From Bacteroidota bacterium (GTDB lineage Bacteria; Bacteroidota; Bacteroidia; Chitinophagales; Chitinophagaceae), in NCBI GenBank assembly GCA_018970395.1, contig JAGWWM010000002.1, positions 1-64,000 of the forward strand: a stretch of DNA of 64,000 bases, read 5' to 3'. Below the pieces are notes generated by a model. It had not been told where the DNA came from and did not search any database. It saw only the letters and a list, made by a program, of their open reading frames with translations. The position numbers and the translations under genes were made by a program. Shown piece after piece: positions 19,143 through 29,439 of this stretch (within the stretch, counting starts at the first letter, position 1; every line of letters starts with the position of its first letter).

Positions 19143-22100
19143 TTAGAATCCAAGGTTTACACCGAAAGCGTAACTGCGAATTTGAGGAGCCGCATAAAAA
19201 TCTCCTCCCTGGTTAATATTCGAAGAACGATAATCTGCATTTACTTCAGGATCCCATCCGGTATAATTTGTCCAGGTAAACAGATTCACTGCCGTAAAAT
19301 ATAATCTGCCGGATGACAAAGAGAGTTTATTTAACAACAGCTTTGGAAAGTTATAAGAGAAAGTAAGTTGTTTCAAACGAACATAACTCGCATCTTCCAT
19401 ATACTGAGTAGATACTCCGGGGGAAGGGAAATCACCAAAATAATTAAGTCTGGCCTGGGGCACATTGGTAATATCGCCCGGTTGCTTCCAGCCGTTTAAC
19501 TGATCACGGGTTTGATTATCAAACCAGTCTCCTCTTGCACTCATGAAACCACCGGCTCCATTCACGACTTCATAATCAAATACACCCTGGAACAAAACGC
19601 TTAATTCAAAACTTTTGTAGCTAATGGTATTGGTTACCCCGCCAAACCATTTCGGATTGGGGTCACCTACTACAAATCTTCCGGCAGCGTTGTAGTCGTT
19701 GGTAGTTGTTTTACCATCTTGCTGATAATACAATGCATCTCCGTTGTCCGGATCAACGCCTGCATAACGAGGACCATAATGCACTCCGATAGGCTGACCT
19801 ACAATCAAGGCATTCATGAAACGACCATCATTAAAAGAAAGGGTGTCTTGCTGTCCATCAATTTTCAAAACTTTGTTTCTGTTGAAACTAAGGTTCAGGC
19901 TGGTTGTCCATCTGAAATCTCTGCTACGAACATTGGTGGTATTCAGCGTAACTTCAATCCCTTTATTTTCAATTTCTCCAATATTTCTAACAATGCTGGA
20001 GAAACCTGAAGTAAGCGGCAGCGGATAGTTGTAAATAAATCCTGCTCCGCTTCCTGCAGAGCGCTTGTTATAATAATCCACTTCTAAAACGAGTCTGTTA
20101 TCGAGCATGCCTAATTCAAAACCGAGGTCTAACTGATTGGTAGTCTCCCAGGTGAGTAATTCATTTTCAAGTGTACCGGGAGCTAAACTCGGACCACCGG
20201 AATATCTGCCCGTACCGAATACGCCTCTCCAGGCATAGTTTCCGAAGCCTTGTTGATTACCCATACGACCATAGCTTCCTCTTAATTTCAGGAAACTAAT
20301 TTCTTTGGAATTCGCCAGAAAACTTTCTTCACTCACTACCCAGCCTGCAGAGACTGCTGGGAAAAAGCCAAATCTTTTCTCTTTCCCGAATACAGAAGAT
20401 CCATCTGTTCTTGCACTAAAGCCCAAAAGATATTTGTCTTTAAATTTATAATTCAGTCTTCCGAAATAAGAAACCAGTGCAAATTCAGAAAGAGAAGAAG
20501 AACCACCGGTTATTTTAGATGCGTTGGCAATATTTCTGAGATCATCATTGGCAAATTCCTGACCTTCTACTGAAGAAATATCATTCGTCAGCTTTTCAAA
20601 AGCAAAACCACCGGTTGCAGACACTTCATGATTTTGCCAGAAGTTTTTGGAATAGGAAAAGTAATTATTGGTAGTATATCTGAAAGAGCGAACAAAAGCG
20701 GCAACGCCTATTCCATTAGTTCCCTGACCCGTAATCGTTTTACGGCCTGCAAATTGTTTGTCGTATTGTGTGAGTAAATCCAATCCTAATTCAGAACGAA
20801 ATGAAAGCGCATCGGACAATTTCAACTGAGCGTAGGTAGAATTGACGAGCCTAAGAGTAGAAGAAGTATTGGAAGCGTTGACCGTTTCAATTAACGGGTT
20901 ATAGTAAGTAGTAACCGGTCTGTCAAAAAATTCTCCTTTATTATTTCTTACCGGCGTGATGGGAGCAAGAGCCACGATCTGCATGGGGGTAGCAAAGTCA
21001 TTATCTTCCGCCACTCTACGGGCATCGGTACGGGATACGCTGGTATTTAACCCGATATTAAACCCTTTTTGCAACTCCTGATCGAAATTAAAACGACCGG
21101 AGTATCTTTTAAAATTGTTGAAAAACAAAATACCATCCTGGTTATTGTAAGAGCCGCTTACAAAATATTTTGATTTATCGTTGCCACCGCTGGCGTTTAC
21201 TTCAATTAACTGCGTTTGTGCTTGCTGGAATGCCCAGTCCTGCCAGTTCGTATTTACCGTATCTTTTTTCCAGTCTGCTCCTCCTCTGGTTAAACCGCTG
21301 TATCTGTTGAAACGGGATTCCACAAAAGCCACCACTTCATCAATTGCTTCCTGTTCAGTAGCATATCCATTCCAGTTTCCTGCACGATTAAAATGATATT
21401 TGGCTGCATTAATACCTGCATTACGGAAATAATTGATAAATTCTCTTGAATTTAAAAATTCGCGTTTGTTGGTCGGACTATTCTGTCCAAACTGCATATT
21501 GACATTAAACTTAGCTTTACCTGCTTTTCCTTTTTTAGTAGTCAGGAGGATAACACCGTTTGCACCCCTTGATCCATAAATGGCGGTAGCGGCTGCATCT
21601 TTCAATACTTCAAAAGATTCAACATCATTAAAGTTAATATCCGCCAGCGCATTGCCGGATAACGAGCCGGTATTCATTACAATTCCATCAATGACATATA
21701 ACGGAGCATTGGAAGCGGAGATAGATGCCGCTCCTCTCACCCTTACTTTTATTCCCTCTCCGACTTTTCCGCTTTCGGATTCTACAAAAACACCTGCAGC
21801 CCTGCCCTGTATTCCTTGCACAAAATTAGGAACCGGCGTATTGGCTACCTCCGATCCTTTTACCTTAGCTACAGAGGAAGTGAGTTCTCTTTTTACTGCT
21901 TGGCCATACCCTACCACAACCACCTCACCTACCTGAGAAGCATTGGCTTTCAGCTGAATAGTCAAATTTTTGGAACTTACCGGTACTTCCTCAGTGGCTA
22001 ATCCAACATAGGAAATAATCAGCGTTTTCACTTTGTCATTAATGGATAAAGTGAATTTCCCGGCAGCATCGGTAACGGTAGAAGACTTGGAACCTTTAGC

Positions 22101-22226
22101 AGTTACCGTAGCACCCGCCAGCGGGGCACCATCTTCTCCTGCAACTTTTCCGGTAATTGTTTTCTGTTGGGCATACACAAACATGGATGCCACCAGCAAC
22201 AATAAGAGGGATGCGATTTTTCTCAT
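19143..22226 (-). CDS. SusC/RagA-family TonB-linked outer membrane protein
   Basis: Signal peptide, carboxypeptidase-like domain (ITGKVAGEDGAPLAGATV), plug (VVVVGYGQAVKRELTSSVAKV), IYGSRGANGVILLTTKKGK. Confidence 0.95.
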   Translation of the reverse strand: MRKIASLLLLLVASMFVYAQQKTITGKVAGEDGAPLAGATVTAKGSKSSTVTDAAGKFTLSINDKVKTLIISYVGLATEEVPVSSKNLTIQLKANASQVGEVVVVGYGQAVKRELTSSVAKVKGSEVANTPVPNFVQGIQGRAAGVFVESESGKVGEGIKVRVRGAASISASNAPLYVIDGIVMNTGSLSGNALADINFNDVESFEVLKDAAATAIYGSRGANGVILLTTKKGKAGKAKFNVNMQFGQNSPTNKREFLNSREFINYFRNAGINAAKYHFNRAGNWNGYATEQEAIDEVVAFVESRFNRYSGLTRGGADWKKDTVNTNWQDWAFQQAQTQLIEVNASGGNDKSKYFVSGSYNNQDGILFFNNFKRYSGRFNFDQELQKGFNIGLNTSVSRTDARRVAEDNDFATPMQIVALAPITPVRNNKGEFFDRPVTTYYNPLIETVNASNTSSTLRLVNSTYAQLKLSDALSFRSELGLDLLTQYDKQFAGRKTITGQGTNGIGVAAFVRSFRYTTNNYFSYSKNFWQNHEVSATGGFAFEKLTNDISSVEGQEFANDDLRNIANASKITGGSSSLSEFALVSYFGRLNYKFKDKYLLGFSARTDGSSVFGKEKRFGFFPAVSAGWVVSEESFLANSKEISFLKLRGSYGRMGNQQGFGNYAWRGVFGTGRYSGGPSLAPGTLENELLTWETTNQLDLGFELGMLDNRLVLEVDYYNKRSAGSGAGFIYNYPLPLTSGFSSIVRNIGEIENKGIEVTLNTTNVRSRDFRWTTSLNLSFNRNKVLKIDGQQDTLSFNDGRFMNALIVGQPIGVHYGPRYAGVDPDNGDALYYQQDGKTTTNDYNAAGRFVVGDPNPKWFGGVTNTISYKSFELSVLFQGVFDYEVVNGAGGFMSARGDWFDNQTRDQLNGWKQPGDITNVPQARLNYFGDFPSPGVSTQYMEDASYVRLKQLTFSYNFPKLLLNKLSLSSGRLYFTAVNLFTWTNYTGWDPEVNADYRSSNINQGGDFYAAPQIRSYAFGVNLGF

Positions 22227-22327
22227 TTGTTTGTAAATTTTATTTTAAGATTTGCTAATTTATTAACTTATTGTTAATTAACAAATTTTTTTGTTTAAAT
22301 TTTTCGGGATTATACTTAAACGCATAA

Positions 22328-22348
22328 AGCCCCCAAGCTATGGGGGCT
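22328..22348 (-). terminator. Terminator-like hairpin downstream of susD-like gene 2
   Basis: AGCCCCC-AAGCTAT-GGGGGCT. Confidence 0.55.
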
Positions 22349-22368
22349 ATGCAAAAACATGCTTTCTC

Positions 22369-23823
22369 CTACCTGTTGACCGATGTCACGGTAAATAAAT
22401 CACCGGGCTGCAACCTGGGGGTGTAATCATTGGTATTTATTTCCGTCTGCGGATAAAAAAACCGCTGGGGTAACTGCGTTCCTGTAACCGGTGCCAGTCC
22501 GATTAGATTTTTCGTTCGACGTACATCATTGAACTGCTCGATCTGGCCAATCAAAGTGATATACCGCTCTTCTACAATCTCCTTTAACAAGGCTTCATTT
22601 TGAGTTTCGCCATTATTTTCTTCCCCTCCAGTGTCGAAATCAGTGGCTGTATAGGGTTCATATTTTAAATCATAGGTAGTTTTGTAAAAAGTACCTATAT
22701 ATCCTCCGCCATTCATAAAAGAACGAAATACATTCAAAGCATTCAGCGCATTGCTGAAATCATTACTGCGGATATAAGCTTCGGCCAATATCAATTGATT
22801 CTCTTCAAAAGTGATGAGCGGGAAAGGCGTCACTCCACCAAAGAATCCATCTGCAGCTGCATTGTCCACCCAACCGTCAAACGCACATTGCACATTCAAT
22901 TCATTACCCCCATACAATAATCCGCCTCCGAGATAATATAAATACTTAGCACGAGCCTCTTCATTGGTCTTGCTGTTACCACGATATTGAGTAGCGGCAG
23001 GATCCAGTAATTTGGGTGCATAAGCTTCCTCTGCGCTCATGTAGGAGTCCCGATCATACACTCCAAAGGAATAATACAAATTGAAATCTACATTGTAGCT
23101 TGGTCCGTGTGGCGCCAGCATATTATCCGCTGCTGATGCAATCCCTTGTGTTGCCGCAGTAATCGTTTTTGCATATTCCTTCGTGTGCAGATAATATCTT
23201 GCCTTCAACGTATAAGCTGCTTTCTTCCATTTTAGCGCATCACCACCATAGAAAATATCTTTCGTGCCGGGTGAAACGCCAACACCGGATGATAAATTCA
23301 CTATTGCGGAGTCGAGTAGTTTTTGTACCCCTGCATACACAGTCGTCTGCTCATCGTACTTGGGAGCCGGATGCATTTCAGGATCTACCGCCTCGGTAAA
23401 AGGAATGTCTCCGAATAAAGAGGTAAGCGTGCCAAAGGTATGCGCCTGCATCACCTGTGCAATGCCCGTCAGTAATTTGTTGTTGATGGCGTTGCTCTTT
23501 TCAATGATAATCTGACAAGGAGCAATCACTCCCCTGTACGCTACACTCCAGGTATTGTCATAATCGCCGGATGTAGTAACATAGCTGTTCAGACTTAAAT
23601 ACTGACGATCTACGCCGGTAAATGATTGCGACCACATGCCTGCCAGTCGGGCAAAATCTCCTTCATGCAGAATGATGCTTGATACCTGTGCGCCGTTGAG
23701 CATAAGATTTGCAGGCGCATCGGTAGGACTGTTCGGGCTTACATTCACATCTTCCACTATTTTTTTACAGGCACTCTGCATTAGAACCATAATGATGATT
23801 AAAGTATATGAAATTTTTTTCAT
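22369..23823 (-). CDS. SusD/RagB-family lipoprotein (SusD-like 2)
   Basis: Lipobox MVLMQSACKKIVEDVNVSPNSPTDAPANLML; EIVEERYITLIGQIEQFNDVRRT; paired with the upstream SusC. Confidence 0.88.
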   Translation of the reverse strand: MKKISYTLIIIMVLMQSACKKIVEDVNVSPNSPTDAPANLMLNGAQVSSIILHEGDFARLAGMWSQSFTGVDRQYLSLNSYVTTSGDYDNTWSVAYRGVIAPCQIIIEKSNAINNKLLTGIAQVMQAHTFGTLTSLFGDIPFTEAVDPEMHPAPKYDEQTTVYAGVQKLLDSAIVNLSSGVGVSPGTKDIFYGGDALKWKKAAYTLKARYYLHTKEYAKTITAATQGIASAADNMLAPHGPSYNVDFNLYYSFGVYDRDSYMSAEEAYAPKLLDPAATQYRGNSKTNEEARAKYLYYLGGGLLYGGNELNVQCAFDGWVDNAAADGFFGGVTPFPLITFEENQLILAEAYIRSNDFSNALNALNVFRSFMNGGGYIGTFYKTTYDLKYEPYTATDFDTGGEENNGETQNEALLKEIVEERYITLIGQIEQFNDVRRTKNLIGLAPVTGTQLPQRFFYPQTEINTNDYTPRLQPGDLFTVTSVNR

Positions 23824-23955
23824 GTTTGAGTTTTTTTAGTTTGAATGATGAGGATTTGATAAACTATATTTTAAGTTCACCTATTTTGAATCAATACTTA
23901 ATAATGTTTAGTTGTTTCACGCAAAGCTCACAAGGAGGCAAAGACGCAAATGGGT

Positions 23956-24035
23956 GTCATGTTGAGCGACAGCGAAACATCTCATATTTCGAAACATTCC
24001 CCATAAGGAGATTCTTCGCTGACGCTCAGAATGAC
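23956..24035. repeat. Long inverted repeat GTCAT..TGAGCG..CAGCGAA..ATCTC
   Basis: Arm 23956-23983 GTCATGTTGAGCGACAGCGAAACATCTC against the inverse of 24008-24035 GTCATTCTGAGCGTCAGCGAAGAATCTC (23/28 identical), with a 24-nt loop. Confidence 0.85.
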
Positions 24036-24079
24036 GATAACCATAATTATTAATCATCCTTATAATTCTTAATTATTAA

Positions 24080-27000
24080 TTAATAATTGATCTTCACACT
24101 CATTAAATACGACCTCGTACTCGGGTTATTAAAATAATCCAATCCTCTTCCGTTAGACGGACCGGTCAGATTGGTTTCTGGATCAATGCCGGAGTAGTTT
24201 GTCCATAAAGCCAGGTTTCTTCCAGTGAATGAAAAGTCAATGGAATGTAGTCGCAACGGTTTTAAAATCTTCTGATCACTCAGTGTATAGGAGAGAGCAA
24301 TTTCTCTCAAACGCGTACGGGTACCGTCTTCTACAAATTGTGAACCCACCGGACCAAAACCTCCACCCAGATTTTCAAACCAGGATTGTGTCAGTGCAAC
24401 CGGCCCCGCTCCAAAATCTTTAATCATACCTCTGAAAGGTGTATTGGCTGCAATCACTGCTCCGGTAGATGTTTTTAATGCCTGACTTGATACAACTTCA
24501 TTCCCCACATCTTCATGGGTACCAAAAGTGTAGAGTGCTCCCTTCGTACCATTCCACACATCTCCTCCCTGCACATGATCAATCAGGAAGGATAAAGTAA
24601 AGCCTTTGAAGCTTACACTGGTATTAAAGGATCCGATCCAATCGGGATTGGGATTTCCGATAACCCCTTCCTCTGAATTAGCCACTGGAAAACCATTTGC
24701 ATCCAACACCAATGCTCCTTTAGGATCCCGTAAAAAATCTACGCCCCATAATGCACCCAGCGGTTGTCCCTCCACCGCTCTGGAAGAAGATCCGGTAAAG
24801 CCATTGAGGAAAACTGTTTTGGTGCCCCCCATATCTGTTACCTCATTCCGATTCATAGAGAAAATCAGGTTGCTGGTCAATTTGAGATCGCGCGTGTTCA
24901 ACCAATTGGCGCCGAGATCCAATTCAATCCCTCTGTTTTTAATGGTGCCAATATTATCCAATTTAGTATCAAAGCCGGTGCTCGGTGGAACCGCAACATT
25001 GAGAATCACATCTTTGGTCTGACTATTGTAATAAGTAGCCCCTAAGTTGATACGATCATTCCAGAATCGAAAATCGCCGCCTAATTCAAACTCGGTTTTA
25101 ATTTCAGGTTTGAGATCGGGATTGCCCTGTAACCCACTTCGCGCATAGCCGCCCCCATAGATGGCTGAAGATGCATCAAGTCCGGGTCCCCAGGATTCAA
25201 ATTCCCTGGCAGGACCAAAATAAGTATCCCAGGCATAAGCACCGGGCGGCACACCCACTTGTCCGAATGAAGCCCGTACTTTTCCGAATGAAAGAATGTT
25301 TTTGTTGCCATCCGTTTGTGCTGAACGAAACACGTATGCAACTGCAGCAGAAGGATAGAAAAAGGCGTCTTTCAAGGTGGAGTATCTTTCATAACGGCCG
25401 GACAGATCGACAAACAACATGTCTTTATACCCCATATTCCCCTGGGCATACAATCCATTTACACGAGTAGTAGTTTGGGCATTAAACGGCGTACGTTGTT
25501 CCTTGGCTGAATTACCAAGATCGAATGGGGCATCAGGAAGAATGAAACCTCTTACTGCCGCACCAATATTCTCTGAGTTTCTGTTGTTATAATTAAATCC
25601 GATGATGCCGGAAATATCCAAATCTTTGAAGCGACTTGTTTGTGCGCGCAACAAAACATCATTATTGATTTGTGCTTCACTGATGGTTTGTTCCGTCAAT
25701 TCACCTCCTGCTTTTGTAGCCGATGAAATGAAGGGGAAATTTTCTATTCTGCTGTCGAGATAATAATCCAGTCCGGTACGATTGACCAATGAAAGCCAGT
25801 TGGTGATTTTAGCATCTACTTCTACCGTTGGTATGAAGCGGTGCAATTTAGATTCATTGGTTATGTTATTAATAACCCAGAAAGGATTATCATAACCGGA
25901 AGCATTGGCTTTGCCAATCGCATTGCGATACGCTACCTGCTTATTAAAATATTTCACGCCGCCGGCATCCACATAAGTACCCTCATATACAGCGTTGTCA
26001 AAATCGGCAGGCGTACGGAGGCCTCCCAGAAAAATTCCGTTTAGATTACTACCCTGCTGCACCCGATTCGATTGCGAATAGGTGTAGGTGATTCCTGAAC
26101 GAATGGTGAGAAAATCAATTTTTCTTTCTGAACTAAAACGAATCGTTCTTCTTTTGTAATCACTCCCCGCTTTGAGGATACCCTGTTGTTCCATATTTCC
26201 AAGACTCAGGAAAAAATTTCCTTTTTCATCACCGCCTGTAAAAGAGATATTGTTATCCCAGAATGAACCATTGTGAAACAACTCTTTACTGTGATCATAA
26301 GTATCTCTGCTCCGTTTGCCACCGGATGGATTGGCTGCTGTGCCATTAGCAAGCGGATATCGCTTGGAACCGTCCGGCAACAAAAGATATTCACCGGAAG
26401 GATTGAGCGGTTCATCCGCGCCTCCGGCGCGGTCTGCAATTTTATCACCCCATGAGCGTGCATAATTGTAACGGAATAAACCATTATTCCCCTGTCCGTA
26501 ATTTCTTTGCAGCGGCACCGATTTATTGAGTTCATCAATCGAGTAAACAGACTGAAAAGAAATATTGACTTTTCCCTTTGTATTCTTCCCTTTTTTCGAG
26601 GTGACCACAATCACCCCGTTGGCAGCGCGTGCTCCCCATAATGCAGCAGCAGCCGCTCCTTTTAGAATCTCAACAGATTCAATATCTGCAGGATTTAAAT
26701 CATTTAATCGTGATTGTTGAGCCACCCCATCAGTAGCAGAGCCGATGGTTGAATTACTAATCGGTACACCATCCAGCACAATCAAAGGCTGCGTGCCTCC
26801 GCTGATGGTACTTTGTCCTCGAATGAGAATATAGGCGCCCGCACCCGGATCACCGCCGGTTCGGCTGATATTCACACCGGCAGCTTTGGAGGTAAGTCCG
26901 TTAATCAAATTCGCTTCCCCCGATTTTTGTACTGCGTTTCCTTTAACTGCCACATTACTGAAAGTAGAAACATCTTTGGCGCGTTTAAAACCTAAAGCAG

Positions 27001-27313
27001 TAATCGTAACAGGAGAAATAGTTCGCGCATCCGCACTCAAAACAACCGTCATCCCTTGGGAAACTTCAACTGTCATCGATTTAAAGCCAACGGCGGAAAT
27101 TTCAATAGTTCTTTCATTCGATGCCAAATCCAGACTGAATTGTCCGGCTTCATCGGAAGTTGTAATTTTTTTAGCTCCCTTGACTTTAATAGTGGCAAAA
27201 GGAACGGCATTCCCTTCGTTATCCATAACAGTTCCCTTGAGCATCATGCGTTGCGCAAATGACGCAACCATAAAGCATAACAGCATCATAATAAGCACAG
27301 ATTTCTTTCTCAT
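24080..27313 (-). CDS. SusC/RagA-family TonB-linked outer membrane protein (SusC-like 2)
   Basis: LKGTVMDNEGNAVPFATIKVKGAKK, plug domain, LWGARAANGVIVVTSKKGK; barrel ends in PSTRSYLMSVKINY. Confidence 0.95.
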   Translation of the reverse strand: MRKKSVLIMMLLCFMVASFAQRMMLKGTVMDNEGNAVPFATIKVKGAKKITTSDEAGQFSLDLASNERTIEISAVGFKSMTVEVSQGMTVVLSADARTISPVTITALGFKRAKDVSTFSNVAVKGNAVQKSGEANLINGLTSKAAGVNISRTGGDPGAGAYILIRGQSTISGGTQPLIVLDGVPISNSTIGSATDGVAQQSRLNDLNPADIESVEILKGAAAAALWGARAANGVIVVTSKKGKNTKGKVNISFQSVYSIDELNKSVPLQRNYGQGNNGLFRYNYARSWGDKIADRAGGADEPLNPSGEYLLLPDGSKRYPLANGTAANPSGGKRSRDTYDHSKELFHNGSFWDNNISFTGGDEKGNFFLSLGNMEQQGILKAGSDYKRRTIRFSSERKIDFLTIRSGITYTYSQSNRVQQGSNLNGIFLGGLRTPADFDNAVYEGTYVDAGGVKYFNKQVAYRNAIGKANASGYDNPFWVINNITNESKLHRFIPTVEVDAKITNWLSLVNRTGLDYYLDSRIENFPFISSATKAGGELTEQTISEAQINNDVLLRAQTSRFKDLDISGIIGFNYNNRNSENIGAAVRGFILPDAPFDLGNSAKEQRTPFNAQTTTRVNGLYAQGNMGYKDMLFVDLSGRYERYSTLKDAFFYPSAAVAYVFRSAQTDGNKNILSFGKVRASFGQVGVPPGAYAWDTYFGPAREFESWGPGLDASSAIYGGGYARSGLQGNPDLKPEIKTEFELGGDFRFWNDRINLGATYYNSQTKDVILNVAVPPSTGFDTKLDNIGTIKNRGIELDLGANWLNTRDLKLTSNLIFSMNRNEVTDMGGTKTVFLNGFTGSSSRAVEGQPLGALWGVDFLRDPKGALVLDANGFPVANSEEGVIGNPNPDWIGSFNTSVSFKGFTLSFLIDHVQGGDVWNGTKGALYTFGTHEDVGNEVVSSQALKTSTGAVIAANTPFRGMIKDFGAGPVALTQSWFENLGGGFGPVGSQFVEDGTRTRLREIALSYTLSDQKILKPLRLHSIDFSFTGRNLALWTNYSGIDPETNLTGPSNGRGLDYFNNPSTRSYLMSVKINY

Positions 27314-27417
27314 TGCAAATGGTTTGATGAATGATTTTTATCGCAAAGACAAAACTATCCGTTGCGGCTACTTTAAAATATGATGTCGTTAACGAACCTA
27401 ACTGATTCGAATCATGA

Positions 27418-29409
27418 CTACCACACATACTGCACTTGCAATTTGAATTCAATGTTGGTAAAGCGATTGTTCCATTGTCCTGCCGCTCTTGCCCACACTT
27501 GTAAACCTTTATTTATTTTAACGCGCATATTGGCATAACAACGATAGCCGGTACCATAAAAAGCAGGGACTGAAAACTGATACAACACATCTTTCTCATA
27601 TGCATAAATGCGCGTATCATAATTATCTGTATCTACATACTGCCAGCGCAGATTAAAAGCAACCGGTTGCATAAGTGGCTGGTAGATAAAATCCAATAAC
27701 AACAAAACTCCTTCTGTCGCCGGCTTGATTTCCGTTTGACACGTAATCATTTCAATTCTTTGCCGAATGGTTATGGCGCGATTCAATTTCATCTCCGCCT
27801 GAAAACGCCAGCTGTATTTGCGCTCCTGTTGCAAGCCCGACATTTTCCCATTCTCAGAAGGAGTATTAATCCACTTTTGTTCATCACGATAACGAAAACT
27901 GTAATTGATTTTTCTGCGGACGGTTCTGCTGATCTGAATCATTTTATCTGTACCATCGGAAGGCGCATCCACCCGATAGCGTAACCATGGAAACTGATAA
28001 AAATCATAATAGGAATTGATGAGCCAATCGTGCCGTGGGCGCAAACGAAGGGCAGAGAAAAAACCTTTCTCATTGGAAGGGAGGGTTTGTTCGGTGAAGG
28101 CATCGCCCATTAAAGACTGATAAGCAGGAGAAATGTTTCGGTACAGACAGGAAAAATCAACTTTAGAATGGAGACTCATCAGCATGCCTGCTACTACAGC
28201 CGGGTAACGAAACTGATGTAAGGCCATTTCATAAAATACATGCAGATTACTTCGGGTAAAACTGCCATCGGCACTGATATTAGTGTAACGATTCCCGTAA
28301 AAGGAATAAAGATTATACAACTTCGCAGCTTTGCGTTGTTCTACATTTCCCAAATCATAATGTACGCCATTCAATCCAATATTAAATGAACCAGTACGAT
28401 AGTTCACATTACCTCCGGCAGTAAATAAAGGCAACGAGCCTTTTATAGATTGTTCTGCTGGTGTACGGTGTAAACCTGAAGTATTGATGGCAGAAAAAAA
28501 TCGCACTTGCTGTATAGAGTCATCCGTTATGGAAGCATCTGTTTTACGAAACGAAAAAAATCCGGTCGCCGACCAATGTCCTTTTGAAAGCGTGAGTCCG
28601 ATACCGCGCTGAAATAAAAATTCTCCTGCAGAATGATAAGGTCGCAGGACGGAGCCTGCTCTTTTTATTTGCATGACTTCCGTTGTTTTACCAAATGCAA
28701 TCGTCTGCCGCATGAGGAGTCCTTGTCCTAAACTGACCGTATAATCACCCAATGCGAAAGATTCAATGATGCCATATTTTCGGATAAATAGATGTGCGGA
28801 ATAAAAATCAAATCCGTAACGCTGCGCTCCTTTAAACCAGGCTTCTCCAGCATCTTTTTCGCCCAATATGCCGTATTGCAAAAGATTTTTATACTGGTAC
28901 TTGTAGCGCATCATGCTGCGTTCGCTGCCTCCGGGATAAGCAGATTGCTTATTGGCAAAAACCGGGTCAACGGGAGCATAGGCCATTCTGAAAAGCAGCG
29001 TGTTAGTTCCCTCCCGCCACCGGGATTTCCACTCCTGTTTCCGATAGGAACGAATTCCAATAGTAACATAAGGCAGCAAGGCTTTGATCATTGTTATATC
29101 CCACAACGGAATACTTTGTAGTTCATAGATATCAATAAGCGATCCGTTTACCTGACGATATTGAAAAAAATTGGCTGATTGAAGCGGAGTAATCCAACTG
29201 AAATGACTGAGCGCTTCCGGATCGGCTTCATTTAGATCGAGCGGATGTTGAAGATACTCCTGATACTGTTGCAGCATTGATTCATCTTCTGTTGAAGCAG
29301 CTTCCCGCTCCGCCCATTGTTCTGCAGGCAGTTCAGCCAACTCCGTTTCCTGTGCCCATGCGCCGAAAACATAAAAGATACTGATACAAAAAAATAAAAG
29401 GTGTTTCAT
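27418..29409 (-). CDS. Exported helix-hairpin-helix domain protein with beta-rich C-terminal region
   Basis: Signal peptide MKHLLFFCISIFYVFGAWAQ; HHH-like LNEADPEALSHFSWITPLQSANFFQYRQVNGSLIDIYELQSIPLWDITMIKALLPYV. Confidence 0.72.
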   Translation of the reverse strand: MKHLLFFCISIFYVFGAWAQETELAELPAEQWAEREAASTEDESMLQQYQEYLQHPLDLNEADPEALSHFSWITPLQSANFFQYRQVNGSLIDIYELQSIPLWDITMIKALLPYVTIGIRSYRKQEWKSRWREGTNTLLFRMAYAPVDPVFANKQSAYPGGSERSMMRYKYQYKNLLQYGILGEKDAGEAWFKGAQRYGFDFYSAHLFIRKYGIIESFALGDYTVSLGQGLLMRQTIAFGKTTEVMQIKRAGSVLRPYHSAGEFLFQRGIGLTLSKGHWSATGFFSFRKTDASITDDSIQQVRFFSAINTSGLHRTPAEQSIKGSLPLFTAGGNVNYRTGSFNIGLNGVHYDLGNVEQRKAAKLYNLYSFYGNRYTNISADGSFTRSNLHVFYEMALHQFRYPAVVAGMLMSLHSKVDFSCLYRNISPAYQSLMGDAFTEQTLPSNEKGFFSALRLRPRHDWLINSYYDFYQFPWLRYRVDAPSDGTDKMIQISRTVRRKINYSFRYRDEQKWINTPSENGKMSGLQQERKYSWRFQAEMKLNRAITIRQRIEMITCQTEIKPATEGVLLLLDFIYQPLMQPVAFNLRWQYVDTDNYDTRIYAYEKDVLYQFSVPAFYGTGYRCYANMRVKINKGLQVWARAAGQWNNRFTNIEFKLQVQYVW

Positions 29410-29439
29410 CGGTGATGTTTAAAAGGTTTTGATTATTCA

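Noticed and set aside
26886-27383. 165-aa plus-strand ORF opposite the susC-2 start
   Set aside because: Antisense of the conserved SusC N-terminal region; composition consistent with a shadow ORF.
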